A DNA stretch of 64,000 nt from positions 620,001 through 684,000 of the forward strand of contig CASHTG010000021.1 of assembly GCA_949357655.1 (NCBI GenBank), in the 5' to 3' direction. The notes under the pieces were generated by a model. The model had not been told where the DNA came from and searched no databases. It saw only the letters and a list, made by a program, of their open reading frames with translations. This document shows positions 13,080-25,702 of this stretch, piece after piece. The stretch is from Parascedosporium putredinis (taxonomy: Eukaryota; Ascomycota; Sordariomycetes; Microascales; Microascaceae). The translations under genes were made by a program, and so were the position numbers. Position 1 is the stretch's first letter. Every line of letters begins with the position of its first letter.

Positions 13080-15860
13080 ATGGCTGACGCGACAACCCCG
13101 CCCCACCAACCGAGCAGGTTGCGAACCTGCAGCTCGACGAAGTCACCGGCGAGATGGTATCCAAGACCGAGCTCAAGAAGCGCCTCAAGTCACGACAGAA
13201 GGAGGCCGAGAAGGCCAAGAAGGCAGCCAGCGCGCCGGCCAAGCCCGCGGGGCAAAGGCCGCCGGCGGTGCGGGCGCCGCCGCCGCGGCGAGCGCGGAGG
13301 CGGCCGAGAAGGAGTTGACGCCGAACCAGTACTTTGAAATCCGGAGCCGCACCATCAACAAGCTCCGTGAGACCAAGAGCCCGAACCCGTACCCCCACAA
13401 GTTCCACGTCACGTACGACATTGCCAAGTTTGCCGAGGAGTTTGGCTACCTCAAGAGCGGCGAGACGGCGCGGGACAAGGTGATCCAGGTGGGCGCGAGG
13501 GTATTTACCAAGAGGTCTTCGGGGTCCAAGCTCTTCTTCTACGACGTGAGGAACGAGGGCGTCAAGGTGCAGGTGATGTGCCAGGCGCAGGAGGCCAAGG
13601 CGGATGGTGTGCCTTTTGAGGCACAGCATGAGCATTTGAGGAGGGGTGATATTGTCGGAATCGTTGGTTTCCCTGGACGGTATGTGGGATAATTACCTTC
13701 TTCTCCAAGGAGAGAAGAAGGGGGTTATACATTGGTTTTCTTTTCCCATTCCGCCAACTGCTCGCCCGAAATGGACCAAAAATTCTAACAGCGATGGCCG
13801 CATCCATATAGAACCGCCCCCAAGTCGCGAATTGCCAAGGGCGAGGAGGGAGAGCTCTCCATCTTTGCTACCGAGATTATCCTCCTCACGCCTTGCTTGC
13901 ACGCCATCCCCGACGAGCACTATGGTTTCAAGAACCACGAGGAGCGCCATCGCAAGAGGTACCTCGATCTCATCATGAACGATACCACGCGCAAGACGAT
14001 TATTACCCGATCCAAGTAAGCAGCCCTTTTCTGGTTCTTCATCACGGCATACAGCCCAGAGGTTCTTTTTCCCCTTTCTCTTTCGCCTCGTCCTAACCTA
14101 ATTTGATAGGATCGTCACTTATATCCGCCGTTTCTTCGAGGACAACGGTTTCATCGAGGTAGAAACTCCCGTCCTCAACGCCATTGCTGGTGGTGCGACT
14201 GCCAAGCCCTTTGAGACGCATCACAACGATCTGGACATGCAAATGTACATGCGTATCGCTCCTGAGCTTTACCTGAAGATGCTTGTCGTTGGTGGTATCA
14301 ACAAGGTGTTTGAGATTGGCAAGCAGTTCCGAAATGAGGGCATCGACTGTAAGTATCTACTAATGAAAACGATTATGAGAAGGACCGGAGTACAAGCTCG
14401 CTAACCCGCGCACATAGTGACTCACAACCCCGAGTTCACCACCGTCGAGTACTACGAGGCGTTTGCGGATTTCCATGATGGTGAGTAGCTAACCCGCCTG
14501 AGCTGAAGCGAAGTGCAGCTATATGTCTTCCCTCAAACTCGAGACTGATATGAAGCATAGTCTCCACGCGTACCGAGGTCCTCATCTCGGGTCTCGTCAA
14601 GGCCATCACCGGCAGCTACGTGACCAAGTTCACCAACCAGCACGGCAAGGAGTTTGAGATCAACTGGGAGGCCCCCTGGCGACGCATTGACATGATTCCC
14701 GAGTAATTCACCGTTCTTCCTCCTGCCCCACGATTCCAATCATAGAAAGTTGTGCTGACAGGGCTTGTGATTTTCAAAAGGCTTGAGAAGATCACCGGCG
14801 AGACGTTCCCTCCTGGCGATCAACTCCACACCGCTGAGACCAACGAGTTCTTGAAAAAGGTTCTCAAGAAGATGAATGTTGAGTGCACGCCGCCTCTCAC
14901 CAACTCTAGGATAATCGACTGTCTCGTCGGAGAGTTCCTAGAGTCGCAGTGCATATCTCCTAGTGAGTCACATCCTGAATCTAACCAATTATGAGAGAAA
15001 GCAGGAGAGAGTGAGGGGAAAGGAGACAGAACCTCAGCTAATTACTTTCGTGCTAGCCTTCATCGCCGGCCATCCCCAGGTCATGTCGCCTCTTGCCAAG
15101 TACCACCGCGAGTGTAAGTGAAAAGGAGAACGCAGAGTCCGCAACAATAAAGCGTGTGCTAACCACGAAACTGCATAGTCCCCGGTCTCTGCGAGCGTGC
15201 TGAGGTCTTCGTCGCCACCAAGGAGATTGCCAACTTTTGTAAGTCTTTCTAAGATGGGACATCCAAGCCCATGAGCCTTTTCCGCCAGCACTTTACTTTG
15301 CGTTTTCTAACTCTTACTAGACACCGAGTTGAACGATCCCTTTGATCAGAGGCTGCGATTTGAGGAGCAGGCTCGTCAGAAGGATGCTGGTGATGAGGAA
15401 GCCACCCTCATCGACGAGAACTTCTGCACATCTCTAGAAGTACGCCCCCACCCTACCCGCGCGTTGGAATCTCAACCGGACTCATCTTGCTAATCACTTC
15501 TTGTGTTCTTTTAGTACGGCCTTCCGCCCACTGGGTATGTATTACCCGATATCTTGGACGTCCCCTTGGTCACTTGCTAACAATCTGTCATAGTGGTTGG
15601 GGTCTCGGCGTCGACCGCCTCGTCATGTTCTTGACTAATAACGTACGTCCCCCTCCCACCTGCCTATCTTTCTCCCAGCTCCCTTTTGTCCTTATCTTTT
15701 CTGTCTTCGTCCTGCATACTAACCAATGTCTTAGTACTCCATCCGCGAGGTCATTGCTTTCCCCTTCATGAAGGAGGAGCAGAAGCGGGATGACAAGAAG
15801 CTCGCCGCTGAAGTAGCCGGCATTGAGCCCCTTCCCGTCGAGGAAGTCCGTACGTTGTAG
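13080..15860 (+). CDS. KRS1: Cytosolic lysyl-tRNA synthetase (class II)
   Basis: Charges tRNA-Lys with lysine using ATP in the cytosol. Twelve exons: 13080-13679, 13812-14015, 14110-14348, 14418-14480, 14561-14702, 14781-14962, 15057-15113, 15179-15238, 15321-15439, 15515-15534 (20 nt), 15594-15642 and 15735-15860, giving about 620 residues. The Lys/Glu-rich N-terminal helix (about residues 25-50) is the eukaryotic tRNA-binding extension. It is followed by an OB-fold anticodon domain and then the class II core, with motif 2 in FEIGKQFRNEGID (about 336-348) and motif 3 in GWGLGVDRLVMFLTNN (about 563-578). Two single-base deficits break the frame in exon 1, at CCCC 13101-13104 and GGGG 13249-13252. 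The stop at 15858-15860 is provisional. A GTACGT donor at 15850 and an acceptor ending near 15920 would allow another short C-terminus. No mitochondrial presequence is visible. Confidence 0.95.
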
Positions 15861-16553
15861 CCTAGCTATGCCCGACTGATCTACATTGACCTTGTCCCCA
15901 TCATCCATCATCGTCCAGCCGTGATTCGGCAGCTGACGCTCCCTCTCGCTTAGCTCGCAAGTAAATTTGTTCAAAATTGAGAGAAAAAGAAGAGAGGGAA
16001 AAAAGCAGAGACAGTGCAAAGTAGGAGAGGGTTACCGGTCGAATAGGGGATGATCCCCATCGGTATGTGTCTGCGATCTCTCCGTTTGTTTGAAAACGGG
16101 AGTGGCACGACGACCATGGTATGGGCCCTTGCACCTTGTGCCATGTTTTGCCTGTTTCGTATTGTAATTTGGGCTGTCGTCTTCAAGGCGGAAGAGCAAA
16201 AGAGAAATGGATATTGGCCAGGGAGAGGTAGGTAAACGAGACGAGAGAGTCTTCATGTTTAGAAGAGGAAAAGCCCCTTGGTTAGAAAATAGAAAATAGA
16301 AAAAAAAAGAACAGAGTGGTGAACTACGACCTATGTACAGACACAACCCTGCCGCCTTACCGATATCAAATGCAGAGATGCACGCCTTTCCCAGTCTTCT
16401 AATATTCCCTGATATACAAACATATTGTTCCCTTTAAAAGTACACACAGCTCCGTTTTGTCTTCTGCTTGGGTTCAAAGGGCAAGCTTACCCGAGAACCG
16501 TAATGTGGGCTCATCTGTTCTAGCTCTACTTTTTATGATGTTTCTTTTTTCTT
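15861..16553. other. Convergent spacer between KRS1 and COX15
   Basis: These 0.7 kb lie between two convergent genes and should contain both 3' UTRs. I see no coding sequence, and no terminator signal beyond A/T-rich patches such as the A-rich stretch near 16290-16310. Confidence 0.6.
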
Positions 16554-18122
16554 TTAGCGAGTAGCAGTCTTGGAAGCAGTAGAGGCGGCCGAGGATTTGG
16601 CAGCGGCCTGAACCCTCTTGTTAAGAGTGGCCAAGAGAGACTTGGGGATGCGTAGCCTCTGGCCGAGGATGAGGGCGGTCGTGAGGAGAGCGAGGGCGCC
16701 AGCCTGGTGGGCGGCGGCGAGGGGAGGGGAACCATGTAGATTAGGGTGGTGATGCCGAGGGTGACTTGCGCAAGGGTAACATGAAGGAGACCGTGCACGC
16801 CCTTCCTGACGTTGGCGGGGAGGGCAGCGGCTACGCGGCCGCTGCGGGCGTAGGCGAAAAGGGAGAGAACGGAGAAGCAAGTGGTGGTTGCGAGGATTCG
16901 GTGGTCAAGCTGAACGGTGCTAGGGTTCTCGAGCATGTTGCGCCACCAAAGATCAGAGCGATCGGACTTGCGAGAGTAGTGCTCGTCCCAGAGCTCGGAG
17001 GCGGGGGCGCTAGGCCGAGGCCCATGCGGGGAACTCGTTGTAGATGAGACCGGCGTCAAGGCCGGCAACAAGGGCGCCGGAAAGGGCAGTGGTGAAGACG
17101 AGGATGGCGAGAGCGGTGGCGGAGCGTCGGAGGGTAGTGAGGGCGGGGTTCCGGAGGGCGGCAATAGTCTTGAGAGCGGCAGCGGGGTCGGCGAGCATGC
17201 GGCGGTTACGCAGCACGGTGAGGGCAGAGATGAGCATCCATGAGTAGCAGACGATCGCGGCGGCGAAGTGGGTGGTGAGGCGGTACTGGGAGACGCGGGG
17301 TGGGATCCCGGAGCGAAGAGGTCGTCCTTGAGACCGGACTTAACCATCCACCAGCCAATGAGGCCTTGAAAGCCGATGAGCGCGGAGATACCAGCAACGT
17401 TGAAGGCCATGGGGAGGGAGACACGGCGGCGGGCAACAAAGTAGAGGGCGGGCAGGACGAAGGTTACGCCGATGACACGGCCCCAGACGCGGTGGGCCCA
17501 TTCCATGAAATAGATCTTCTTAAACTCGGCGAGGGTCATGTGCGGGTTGAGAAGCTGGAACTCGGGAGATGCTCGGTACTTGTTGAATTCGGCGGACCAG
17601 GTTTCGTGGTCGGAAGGGAGGACAGCCCCGTGACGGGACGCCATTCGGTTATACTCAAGCTTTGGAAGGAATTCAAACGTCAGCCAATGTGCCGCGCAGC
17701 GAGGGGATGGAAAGATTGATGATGCCCAGAGAGCCACCAACGAAGAACTCGGCTTACCCGGATTCAGTGAGACGGGTCAACCCGCCAAAGATGACAATGC
17801 CAAACACGCTGACGGCAGAACCAAGGAGCCAGAGGCCAACAGCCTTGGAAGTGGTGAACTCGGGCCTCTTGCTCTTTGTCGTCGTGGTCGCATCAGCGGC
17901 AGCGGTACTTTCCGAGGCAGCTCTGAGCTGCTCCGAAACCGTAGCGGTCGTGGTGTTGAAGCGGACTTGCTGGGCGGGGAAGGCTCGGGCCTGTCGAACG
18001 GCATCGAGGACACGCGAACGGGTAGCAGTAGCGGGCGCACGCTGAACGCATTGGCGACAGACGGAGGCAGGGGCGGCAAGCCTCATGGCTAGCCGTCGCG
18101 ACACGGGCATTAGATATGCCAT
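16554..18122 (-). CDS. COX15: Heme A synthase Cox15, mitochondrial inner membrane
   Basis: Oxidises the C8 methyl of heme O to the formyl group of heme A for cytochrome c oxidase assembly. It acts in the mitochondrial inner membrane after Cox10. Two exons, 17758-18122 and 16554-17659, with an intron at 17660-17757, give about 491 residues. The Arg/Ala-rich N-terminus starting MAYLMPVSRR is a mitochondrial presequence. Then come eight expected membrane helices. The family's four heme-ligand histidines are visible in MEWAHRVWGR, LDHRILA, GLLHVTLAQ and AAAHQAG. Five single-base deficits break the frame, at C4 17626-17629, G4 17297-17300, G4 17028-17031, G5 17003-17007 and G4 16721-16724. After allowing for them the coding length is a multiple of three and all four histidines are retained, so this is not a decayed copy. 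It is transcribed divergently from UTP14. Confidence 0.95.
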
Positions 18123-18738
18123 TGTCGCGAAAAGGATTCGAGACGCTGGCGAAGAATTAGGGATAGGTGGATAAAAAGGGGGAGGAAAAGAAACAAAAGT
18201 CGAGGAAGAATAGAGTGCGTGAGGGACAGAAGGAGAAAAAGAAGGCCCACCACAGGGGAGGGTAGATGAGGATGGGCTGATGTGGGCTCCGAGCCAGTTC
18301 GGGGCTTCGCGATGGGGATAATTTATGGTACGAGTTCCCAATTCAAGGGAAAAAAAAATGGGGTGAAATATTAATTACTAAAATTCTCATTGGTTCCACC
18401 TTCCAGGAACAGCGTGGTCTGGGCCGGAGCCAGTAGCTCTCAAGGTGGGAAGGTGCAATTGGCCTCTATTGGTGTACCGTACTGGGCCACGGCAGGAGCG
18501 ATCCCAAAAAAAAAAAAAAAAAAAGAGCAAAGAAAATGTTCACCGCCCTTGAACCCCACGTCGATTCCCACCGGCAGAAAAAGCTACCCTCCAGGAAAAA
18601 AAAACTACCATTCCTAGTACCTCAAACGTCGGTCGCCGCCTCACCATATTTTTGAAATATCGTGACACCGCCTTGCAACATCCACACCGAACCGAAACGG
18701 CTGACAACAGTCGCGGCGACGACATAAACGCCACGAAA
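18123..18738. promoter_or_regulatory. Shared divergent promoter region of COX15 and UTP14
   Basis: The 616 bases between the two start codons must hold both promoters and both 5' leaders. It contains an A19 tract at 18506-18524 and further A-rich runs near 18349-18357 and 18596-18603. Such poly(dA:dT) tracts are known to exclude nucleosomes in fungal promoters. I see no convincing TATA box. Confidence 0.6.
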
Positions 18739-21687
18739 ATGGCAGGCCGACAAGCTCACGGAAGGGCGCCCACGGCCAAGCCGTTGGGGAAGCGGGCAGG
18801 AAAACTTCAACAGAACCAGCAGAAGAAGGCGAACTCGAAACCCAAGGTTAAGGGTGGCTCGCACGAGCGAGCTATGAATGCTTTTGAGATCGCCTCCGAA
18901 CAAGTTCGCGGAAGCGAGAAGAAGTCTGTGCGGGATCGCCTCGTGGACCTTGAAGATGAAGCAAGACCCAAACATGGGAGGGATTTCGATGAGGATTCTG
19001 AGGACGACGAAGAGGGTCCACAGAGGAAAAGGGCCAAGCCTAGCCGAGCCACCGGAGAGAACTCGGATATCGAGGAGGGTAGCGACGACGAGGGAATCGG
19101 TGGAGGCTGGGCGGGCTTGCTGATGACGACGAAGACTCAGAGATTGAAAGTGACGAAGCCTTTGGAGAGAGCGATGAGGAGGCGTTCCAGGGTTATGCCT
19201 TCCGAGGGAGCAACTCCAATAAACCCAAGGATGTAAGTATCCATGCCTTATCTTCTTTGAGATCTCTTTTTTGGTTTTCTTTTCTGTTATTTCCTTCTTG
19301 GTCGAGTGTTTGCTAATCGGCAATTTCAGGGTGATGAATCTGGCGACGACGATGACGACGACGAATCTTTGGGTGAGGATGCCATCGATTTGGCCCAGGC
19401 GCTCGACATGGCGGACGAGGAGTCCGAGGAGGAAGAGGGCGAGTCCGGCTCTGACGACTCTGAAGAATCCGACGACTCAGAGGAGGAGACAGATTCCGAC
19501 GACGATGGTGTGGAGGACAAGGATGCCCTCAAGGGTTTGGTGGCCAACTTTGCCGGCGTTGACTCAGATGAGGATACAGGCAAATCAACCAAGCCCAAGA
19601 TTGGACTCAAGGACTTAGGGCTCTTTGGTATCAAAGATGCTGGGATGAAGAAATCTCTCAAGCTCATGACCAAGGAGGAGAAGGAGACGAGACCAGGCGC
19701 GACCAAAAGCTCGACGTACCGCTGCCAAAACGTCAACAGGATCGCATCGACCGTAAAGCTGCATACGAGAAGACCACGGAAACGCTCGATAGGTGGACGG
19801 AAACCATCAAGCAGAATAGGCGGGCGGAGCACCTTGTTTTCCCGCTGCCACAAGAACTTCCCACAGCGGGGTTAAGCAACCAGGAGATGCAGCCACTCAA
19901 GGCAGTCGACGCCAAGTCCGAGCTCGAGAAGGCTATGTTTTCGCTTCTTGATCAAAGCGGCTTGAGTCTAACGAAGGATAAGAAGAACCGTCTGCTCACG
20001 GAGGAGGAACATATTCAGCTTTCCAAACAGGCGCAAGAAGAGCTGATTGCGGAGCGGCGATTAGAGCGAGAGTTGCAGTCTCGCGAGGCGAAGAAGATGG
20101 CGCGGCTCAAGAAGATCAAAAGCAAGGCCTATCACAGGATCCACAGGAAACAGAGAGTTAGGGAGGAAATGGCGACGAGAGAAGCCATGGTTGAGGCTGG
20201 CGAAATCGACTCTGAGGGTGAGCGGGAGGAACAGGATCGCAAGCGTGCCCTCGAGCGAGTGGGCGCAAGGCATAAGAACAGCAAATGGGCCAAGTCGGGG
20301 TCCAAGGTCAAGAGGGCGGTCTGGGATGACGACTACAGGGCCGGGCTCGTAGACATGGCGAGACGAGACGAGGAGCTCCGGAAGCGTGTCGAAGGCCGTG
20401 GTGCTGACGACGGTTCCGATGCCGAGGAGAGCTACGATTCCGGCAGCGATTCTGGCGACGACCGAGCGAGGCTCCGGCGAGAACTCGAAAAGGCAGAGAA
20501 CTCGGACGACGGCGCACCTGAATCGAAGTTGATGCAACTCAAGTTCATGAAGAGAGAGGAGGACCGCTTAAAGCAAGCCAACGATGAACTTGTTAGGCAG
20601 ATCAAGAAGGGTCTCGACTCGGATGGTGGCGAGGATGAGGAAGAGGAGGAAGAGACTGAAGTGGGCCGGAGAAAGTTTGGCATGGGGAACGCTCCGGCCG
20701 CTCTTGGTGCCTCCTTGGCCTCGGGCAAGACCAAAAAGAAGCAAAAGGCGAGCGCGGATAGGGACTTGGACGCCATGGATGAAGACGAAGATGTCAATGA
20801 CGATAACGCTGGCGTCACGAGAGAGAGGAGGTACGTTGTGCCAACCAACGAAATCGCGGGCGCGTGGTCAACGGCAGAGCCTCGCCGTAAGCCCAAGAAG
20901 AACAGCGAGCCTCGCCGAAACGAGCCCCTAGACCTCGACTCGACCATCATGATTGCCGAGAACCCCAAGCCCGCAGCAGCCAAGGCGAAGAGAAAGCCCA
21001 AGCTAGCCAAGGGAAGCCGTCGGTCCAGTTCCTAGAGGACGGCGGCGACGGTAGCGACGCGGATTCGGAAGAGGGCGACGACTTGGAGCTCCCGCTCGCG
21101 ATCCGCGATCAGGACCTCATTGCGCGAGCGTTTGCAGGCGATGATGTTGTGGCGCAGTTCGAGCAAGAGAAGGAGGAGCTAGCAGAGGAACAGGACGACA
21201 AGGTGGTGGATAACACGCTCCCCGGCTGGGGCAGCTGGGCGGGCGACGGGCTCAACAAGCGGGAGCAGAAGCGCAACAAGGGCAGGTTCCTGACAAAGAT
21301 TGAAGGTGTCAAGAAGAAGGACAGGCAGGATTCCAAGCTTGACAAGGTGATTATTAACGAAAAGAAGATTAAAAAGGTAAGCAAGGAACAACAACACCAA
21401 CCCCTCCCCCTCCCCGTCCTTTCGTTTCACTGTTGCGAGCATCACGTTGAAGCTCTCGCGGCACTCTTCAAGAAACAATCGCTAACCAGCCGGGATCTTC
21501 ATAGAACGACAAGTATCTAGCGACACAACTCCCACACCAGTTCGAGTCCAAGGATCAGTATGAGAGTACACTGAGGCTGCCGATGGGAGCGGACTGGGTG
21601 ACCAAGGAGACGTTCCAAGGGGCGACAAAGCCCAGAGTTATTGTTAAGCAGGGCATCATTGCGCCCATGTCACGGCCCATGATCTAA
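18739..21687 (+). CDS. UTP14: U3 snoRNP / SSU processome protein Utp14
   Basis: Nucleolar component of the small-subunit processome needed for 18S rRNA maturation; the family is known to activate the helicase Dhr1. Three exons, 18739-19232, 19330-21376 and 21505-21687, give about 908 residues. The N-terminal half is Lys-rich and then strongly acidic, with long Asp/Glu/Ser tracts. The family core is seen in KSKAYHRIHRK, HKNSKWAK and LPGWGSWAGDG. The diagnostic C-terminus has YLATQLPHQFESKDQYE and KPRVIVKQGIIAPMS, ending at 21687. Three single-base deficits shift the frame: GGG 19113-19115, a site between 19688 and 19700, and GGG 21011-21013. A reader trusting the raw frames would split this gene into four ORFs. 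The start at 18739 is chosen because the conserved Lys-rich N-terminus begins there. The gene diverges from COX15 and converges on the Ca2+/H+ exchanger. Confidence 0.94.
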
Positions 21688-22937
21688 ATGGCGTTCTCTC
21701 GGGATTGAGTTCATGATGGGAAAAGCAATAGATTTGTCTGTTGGCGCAGCCGCGTTACGCGCCTGTAATCGACGTCCGTTCAATTTCCATACCGCATATC
21801 TAGGGTGTCTTGTTTTATCTTTTTTCGGACCTAGTTGAATAGAAACATTGGAAGAGCTACTACGTAAAATAGGTTTACATGTCTTCTATCTTTTTGTTTA
21901 ACCTGGACCACCAGTGATGAATATGCGTGTGATTCATCACGCACACCACCCCTTCAAACCCCAGATGCGGGCGGAAGCTCGAGGCGTGCGCGTGCTCTCT
22001 CTCGCATAACCCTCCTTCTTTTCCTTTCTTTTTCAAATTTTTCTCTTCTAAAAAACCCTTACTCTCAGACACACTTGTTCAAGTGGCGGACACGATGCAC
22101 CACATCTGCACCTCGCGCGCATGAGACCTTTCGAGAAAAAAAAATAAAAAAAAAGGAAATACCTCCCGGATCGCGCTACGGAAGCACATCTTGCCGTGAA
22201 ATCTTGCCAAAAGATTCCACGCCCCCAAGTGCATTAGGCGGCATGAACTGGTTTTTCCTGGGCCGCGTGGATTTCTATGTTTTTCGCTGAAGCCAGCGGC
22301 GGTGATATTTACCTCGTACGTGGGGATGTGGGCCAGCACGCCAAGGATTCATGCCAAGAATAACAGGGACTGCAGGATCCGCAACACGCCCAACTCAATC
22401 TGAACCTCCATCCTTCCATGGGCAAGGGCGTCGAGACTTGATCACAGCGGTCTATTTGTCTTCCGCACAAGAGATCCGTGTATAAACACAGCCCAAGAGG
22501 AAACCGAAACGAGATCCCCCACAGCATATATATGCGGGTTGGTTCAGTAAAATAATACTAAAATTACTACAGATGGAAAATAAGAACACGAAAGCAATCA
22601 TGACACTAGTATACAGAGAAGAAGTATGGATAAAAATCCCCAGAGTATGACAAAAGAAAGTGAAAAGAGATAGTAAGGGAGACGATAAAACAAGGCTCTC
22701 CATGGGGGTTCCTTCTAGGATCAGGGTTCATTCTAAAATGGACCATACTGTGGCCCGGTTGCGTGGACTGAACCGTATTTACGAAAATGGGTTGGCCGGC
22801 TCCCATCTATGACTGTACATGTAGTGATAGGGAGCCGTGATTCAAGGTTTTGACGCACAAGCGCCGCGCTACTGGGGATACGCTTGCGGCCCCCAAATTT
22901 GCCATCAAACAAGGGGCCATTCGAAAGAGGTGTCTAG
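21688..22937. other. Convergent spacer between UTP14 and VCX1
   Basis: I see no gene in these 1.25 kb. Both flanking genes end here, so it should hold two 3' UTRs. There are A-rich runs near 22135-22160, and the 22540-22680 part is A/T-rich. Confidence 0.55.
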
Positions 22938-24839
22938 TTAAGAGACAATCTTGACGACCTTGCCCGCATCGAGCGAGGGGCTGACGTAGAAGGCGAGCGC
23001 AATAATGCAGTAGAGGCCGAAAAGCTGTACAAGATGCGTGAGTGAGCTGAATTCTCTCGCCAAGAGGGGGAAAAGCAAGTCGGAACTGAGAACAGAGGAA
23101 GGAAAATGGGTCTTGGTCTTACCATAGCGCCTTCGAGGTAGTTGGAGCGGCCATCTTGAACAGTGTATGTAACAACCATGACCGAGAAGGCAAATGCGAC
23201 AACGGAAACTAGGCACAAATCATGAGTACATGTCGTTTCGCTTGCGCACCGACAGGTGCGGCCAGAAAACTCGACCCGACATGGCGGGTCGAGTCGGCCC
23301 ATCGGGGAACTTACAAGTTTCAAAGTGGAGAGTCATGGGCTGACCGATGGCCCAACCAAACATGACGAGGAAAGGAGTGACGAGGAGCGCAATCTGGATG
23401 CTCGAGCCGATCGCGACACCCATGGCCTAGTACACAGGAAATAGCAATTAGCATACGTCATTTACAACCGTCAAGGCAAGCCCTCAAAGTAGAACCTACC
23501 AAGTCCATCTTATTCTTCATAGCCACCATGACAGCCGTGGCGTGCTCCGCTGCGTTTCCAACAATGGGAATTAAAATGAGACCGATAAAGGTCTTGCTAA
23601 TCTTGGTGCTTTCGACAATGGGGTCGATGCTGGCAACAAGATAGTCGGCGCAAATGGCAACCACGACCGTGGTGGCGACGAGGACAATGATTGCCGGGAC
23701 AAGGCCCATGCAGGGTTCCTCGCGCTCGCGCTCCTCGGCTTGCTCGACGCTGTTCTGGGAAGCCTCAGGGTCGTGGGACTCGAAGTGGCCGGGGCCGTCA
23801 AAGAGGTTGTGGTGAGTACGGAGCTGGAACCAGAGGTAAAGACCGTAGAGAATGAGGAGGATAATGGCTGTTCCACGGGACAGGAAGAGGATCGGGCCTT
23901 CCGTGTCTTTGCTATCGCCGGCATCGAGGACGTTGTAAAGCTACAATAGCAGGGGTGCGTTAGCTCGACCGAGATCGACCAGTAGAGGGAAATACAGGAC
24001 CTCTCGGCCTGGGAGGAGAGAAGGCAATAAGTAGGGTCGGTGGGGCCTTACCGTGGCGGGAATAACGAGGGACGCAGACGAGAGAGCGAGCAGGGAGCAA
24101 GTCGTCTGGGCTGTTCCCGAGGGGAACTCCTGTTCCATGCCAGTGCCGTCGGGGTTCCGCAAGTTCCAGATTCCCCCAAAGAAGAAACTCATACCCAAAA
24201 CGAGAAGCAGGTTCGAGAGGATGGACCCTAGCATGGAGGCCTGGACAACCTCGATTTGGCCATCGCGGAGGGCGACAATGCTGACAATCAGTTCAACGGC
24301 GTTTCCAAACGTCGCATTCAAGAGCCCGCCCAAAGTTTCACCCAATCGCATGGCGATTTCTTCCGTCGCAAAAGAGAGGACCGCGGCGAGGGGATGATGG
24401 CGAAGAAGTTGAGGATGAAGACAGTGTTGGCGTCCCATTTTAGCTCGCCGGCGGCGATGGCGACCGGTATGATGAGAAGCAAAATATTTACATAGCCTGT
24501 CACATTCGCGCGAGCGCGCGCGCCAAGTTAGCCACGAACTGGGCCTCTCCATCATCGCACACAGAGGGTTGGGGTTGTATGCGCCGCGGCGACGCGCATT
24601 TGGGCGAAGAGGGAGAGAGAACTCACTGCTCAAAATGGTGACTTTGGTAATGTGCCAGGTGGAGGCGGAGTACCTGACGAGGGGATTGGGGCTTTCGGTG
24701 CCGGGGTGGTCCTCCGGCTGAGGAAGAACTGCTTCCAGGCGCTGGAGCCGGAGGCGGAGCCATTCGTCCAGTCGTTGTGGTTACCGTTGAGGAGACTGGT
24801 CCTCTCGCCGGGATAATCGTCGCTCGATCTGCTCGGCAT
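22938..24839 (-). CDS. VCX1: Vacuolar Ca2+/H+ antiporter (CaCA family, Vcx1-like)
   Basis: Exchanges cytosolic Ca2+ for protons across the vacuolar membrane. Six exons, 24627-24839, 24052-24496, 23500-23940, 23315-23426, 23123-23208 and 22938-23024, give 461 residues, a normal length for the family. The two alpha-repeats that form the cation pore are clear: GNAVELIVSIVAL with GSILSNLLLVLGMS in the first half, and GNAAEHATAVMVAMKNKMD with GSSIQIALLVTP in the second. They contain the paired acidic residues that bind Ca2+. A hydrophilic, acidic loop (FDGPGHFESHDPEAS and the following Glu-rich stretch) separates the halves. About eleven membrane helices are expected. Two single-base deficits, at G4 24703-24706 and G4 24390-24393, interrupt exons 1 and 2. 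The start at 24839 is the only Met before the first conserved segment, but an upstream exon cannot be excluded. Confidence 0.94.
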
Positions 24840-25668
24840 GGCTTCGCTCAGTGTGCGGCTTAGGGTGCGACGGAAGTTTACGTTGGCTGCGAAGTTGAGA
24901 AAAAGCGCAAGGCTTCTGTGTCAGTTATAATCGTTCGCAAGGTGGTGCGAGATTAAGAAATGTCTCGCGAGGGCGCAAGACAAGGAGTAGGCGGTATTGA
25001 TTGTTGTGGTGGTGGGTCGCTGGGATAGAGGCAAACATCGGCTGTCCAAGGCGGCATGTAATAACAAATAACACAGAAAGAAAAGGGAGCGAATAGCAAG
25101 AGCTAGCGGGGGCGGGGAAAAGAAGTAGAAAAGAAAACTCAAAGGGGTTTATTATAAAAAATGATCAAGGATGGAAACGAGGAGGAGATCGTCAAAGTCA
25201 AAAATAAAAACTAAAGAAGAATAGTGGAGTGAAGTGAGAGGCGGGTTTTGTGTGTGGAGATGCAGCAAGATGTGTAGTTTCGGTCTCTGTCAATTCCTTT
25301 GCGCGCGCGACGGCGTGATGAGTGACGCAAGCACAAAAACGAAAAGTTGTGGCAGGCTCGACTAGGCTCTTGTTCCCTAATAACCAGATTTGGGATGCAA
25401 GAAGAGGAAGCTAGACTAGGCTGGACTCGAGATTGAGGCGCGACACGATAACGTATACACACCGGCTGTGCGAAGGAGCGGAAGAGAGGGAAAAACAGAA
25501 AAGGTGAAGAGAAAAAAGAGAGCCAGGCCAATGCGACGATGGGATGGGGTGTGTTGGGATGACAATTATCACCGGATTGTATTTTCCCTGGAGCGGAGCG
25601 GCAAGGGGGCTTGGACCAAACCAGACCAGGCCGGGACCAAGAGGAGACCAGGTTTGAGGGGTGCGGGT

Positions 25669-25702
25669 GAAGGACGAAGGACGAAGGGTGAAGGGTGAAG
25701 GG
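25669..25702. repeat. GAAGG-type heptamer microrepeat
   Basis: Five adjoining units of the form GAAGGAC or GAAGGGT occur in a row in a purine-rich stretch. It lies in the upstream region of the Ca2+/H+ exchanger gene and codes for nothing recognisable. Confidence 0.7.

Noticed and set aside
16554..18122. COX15 as a pseudogene
   Set aside because: Five frame breaks could suggest decay, but every heme-ligand His and the whole membrane core are preserved, and the same kind of break occurs in essential genes across the window.
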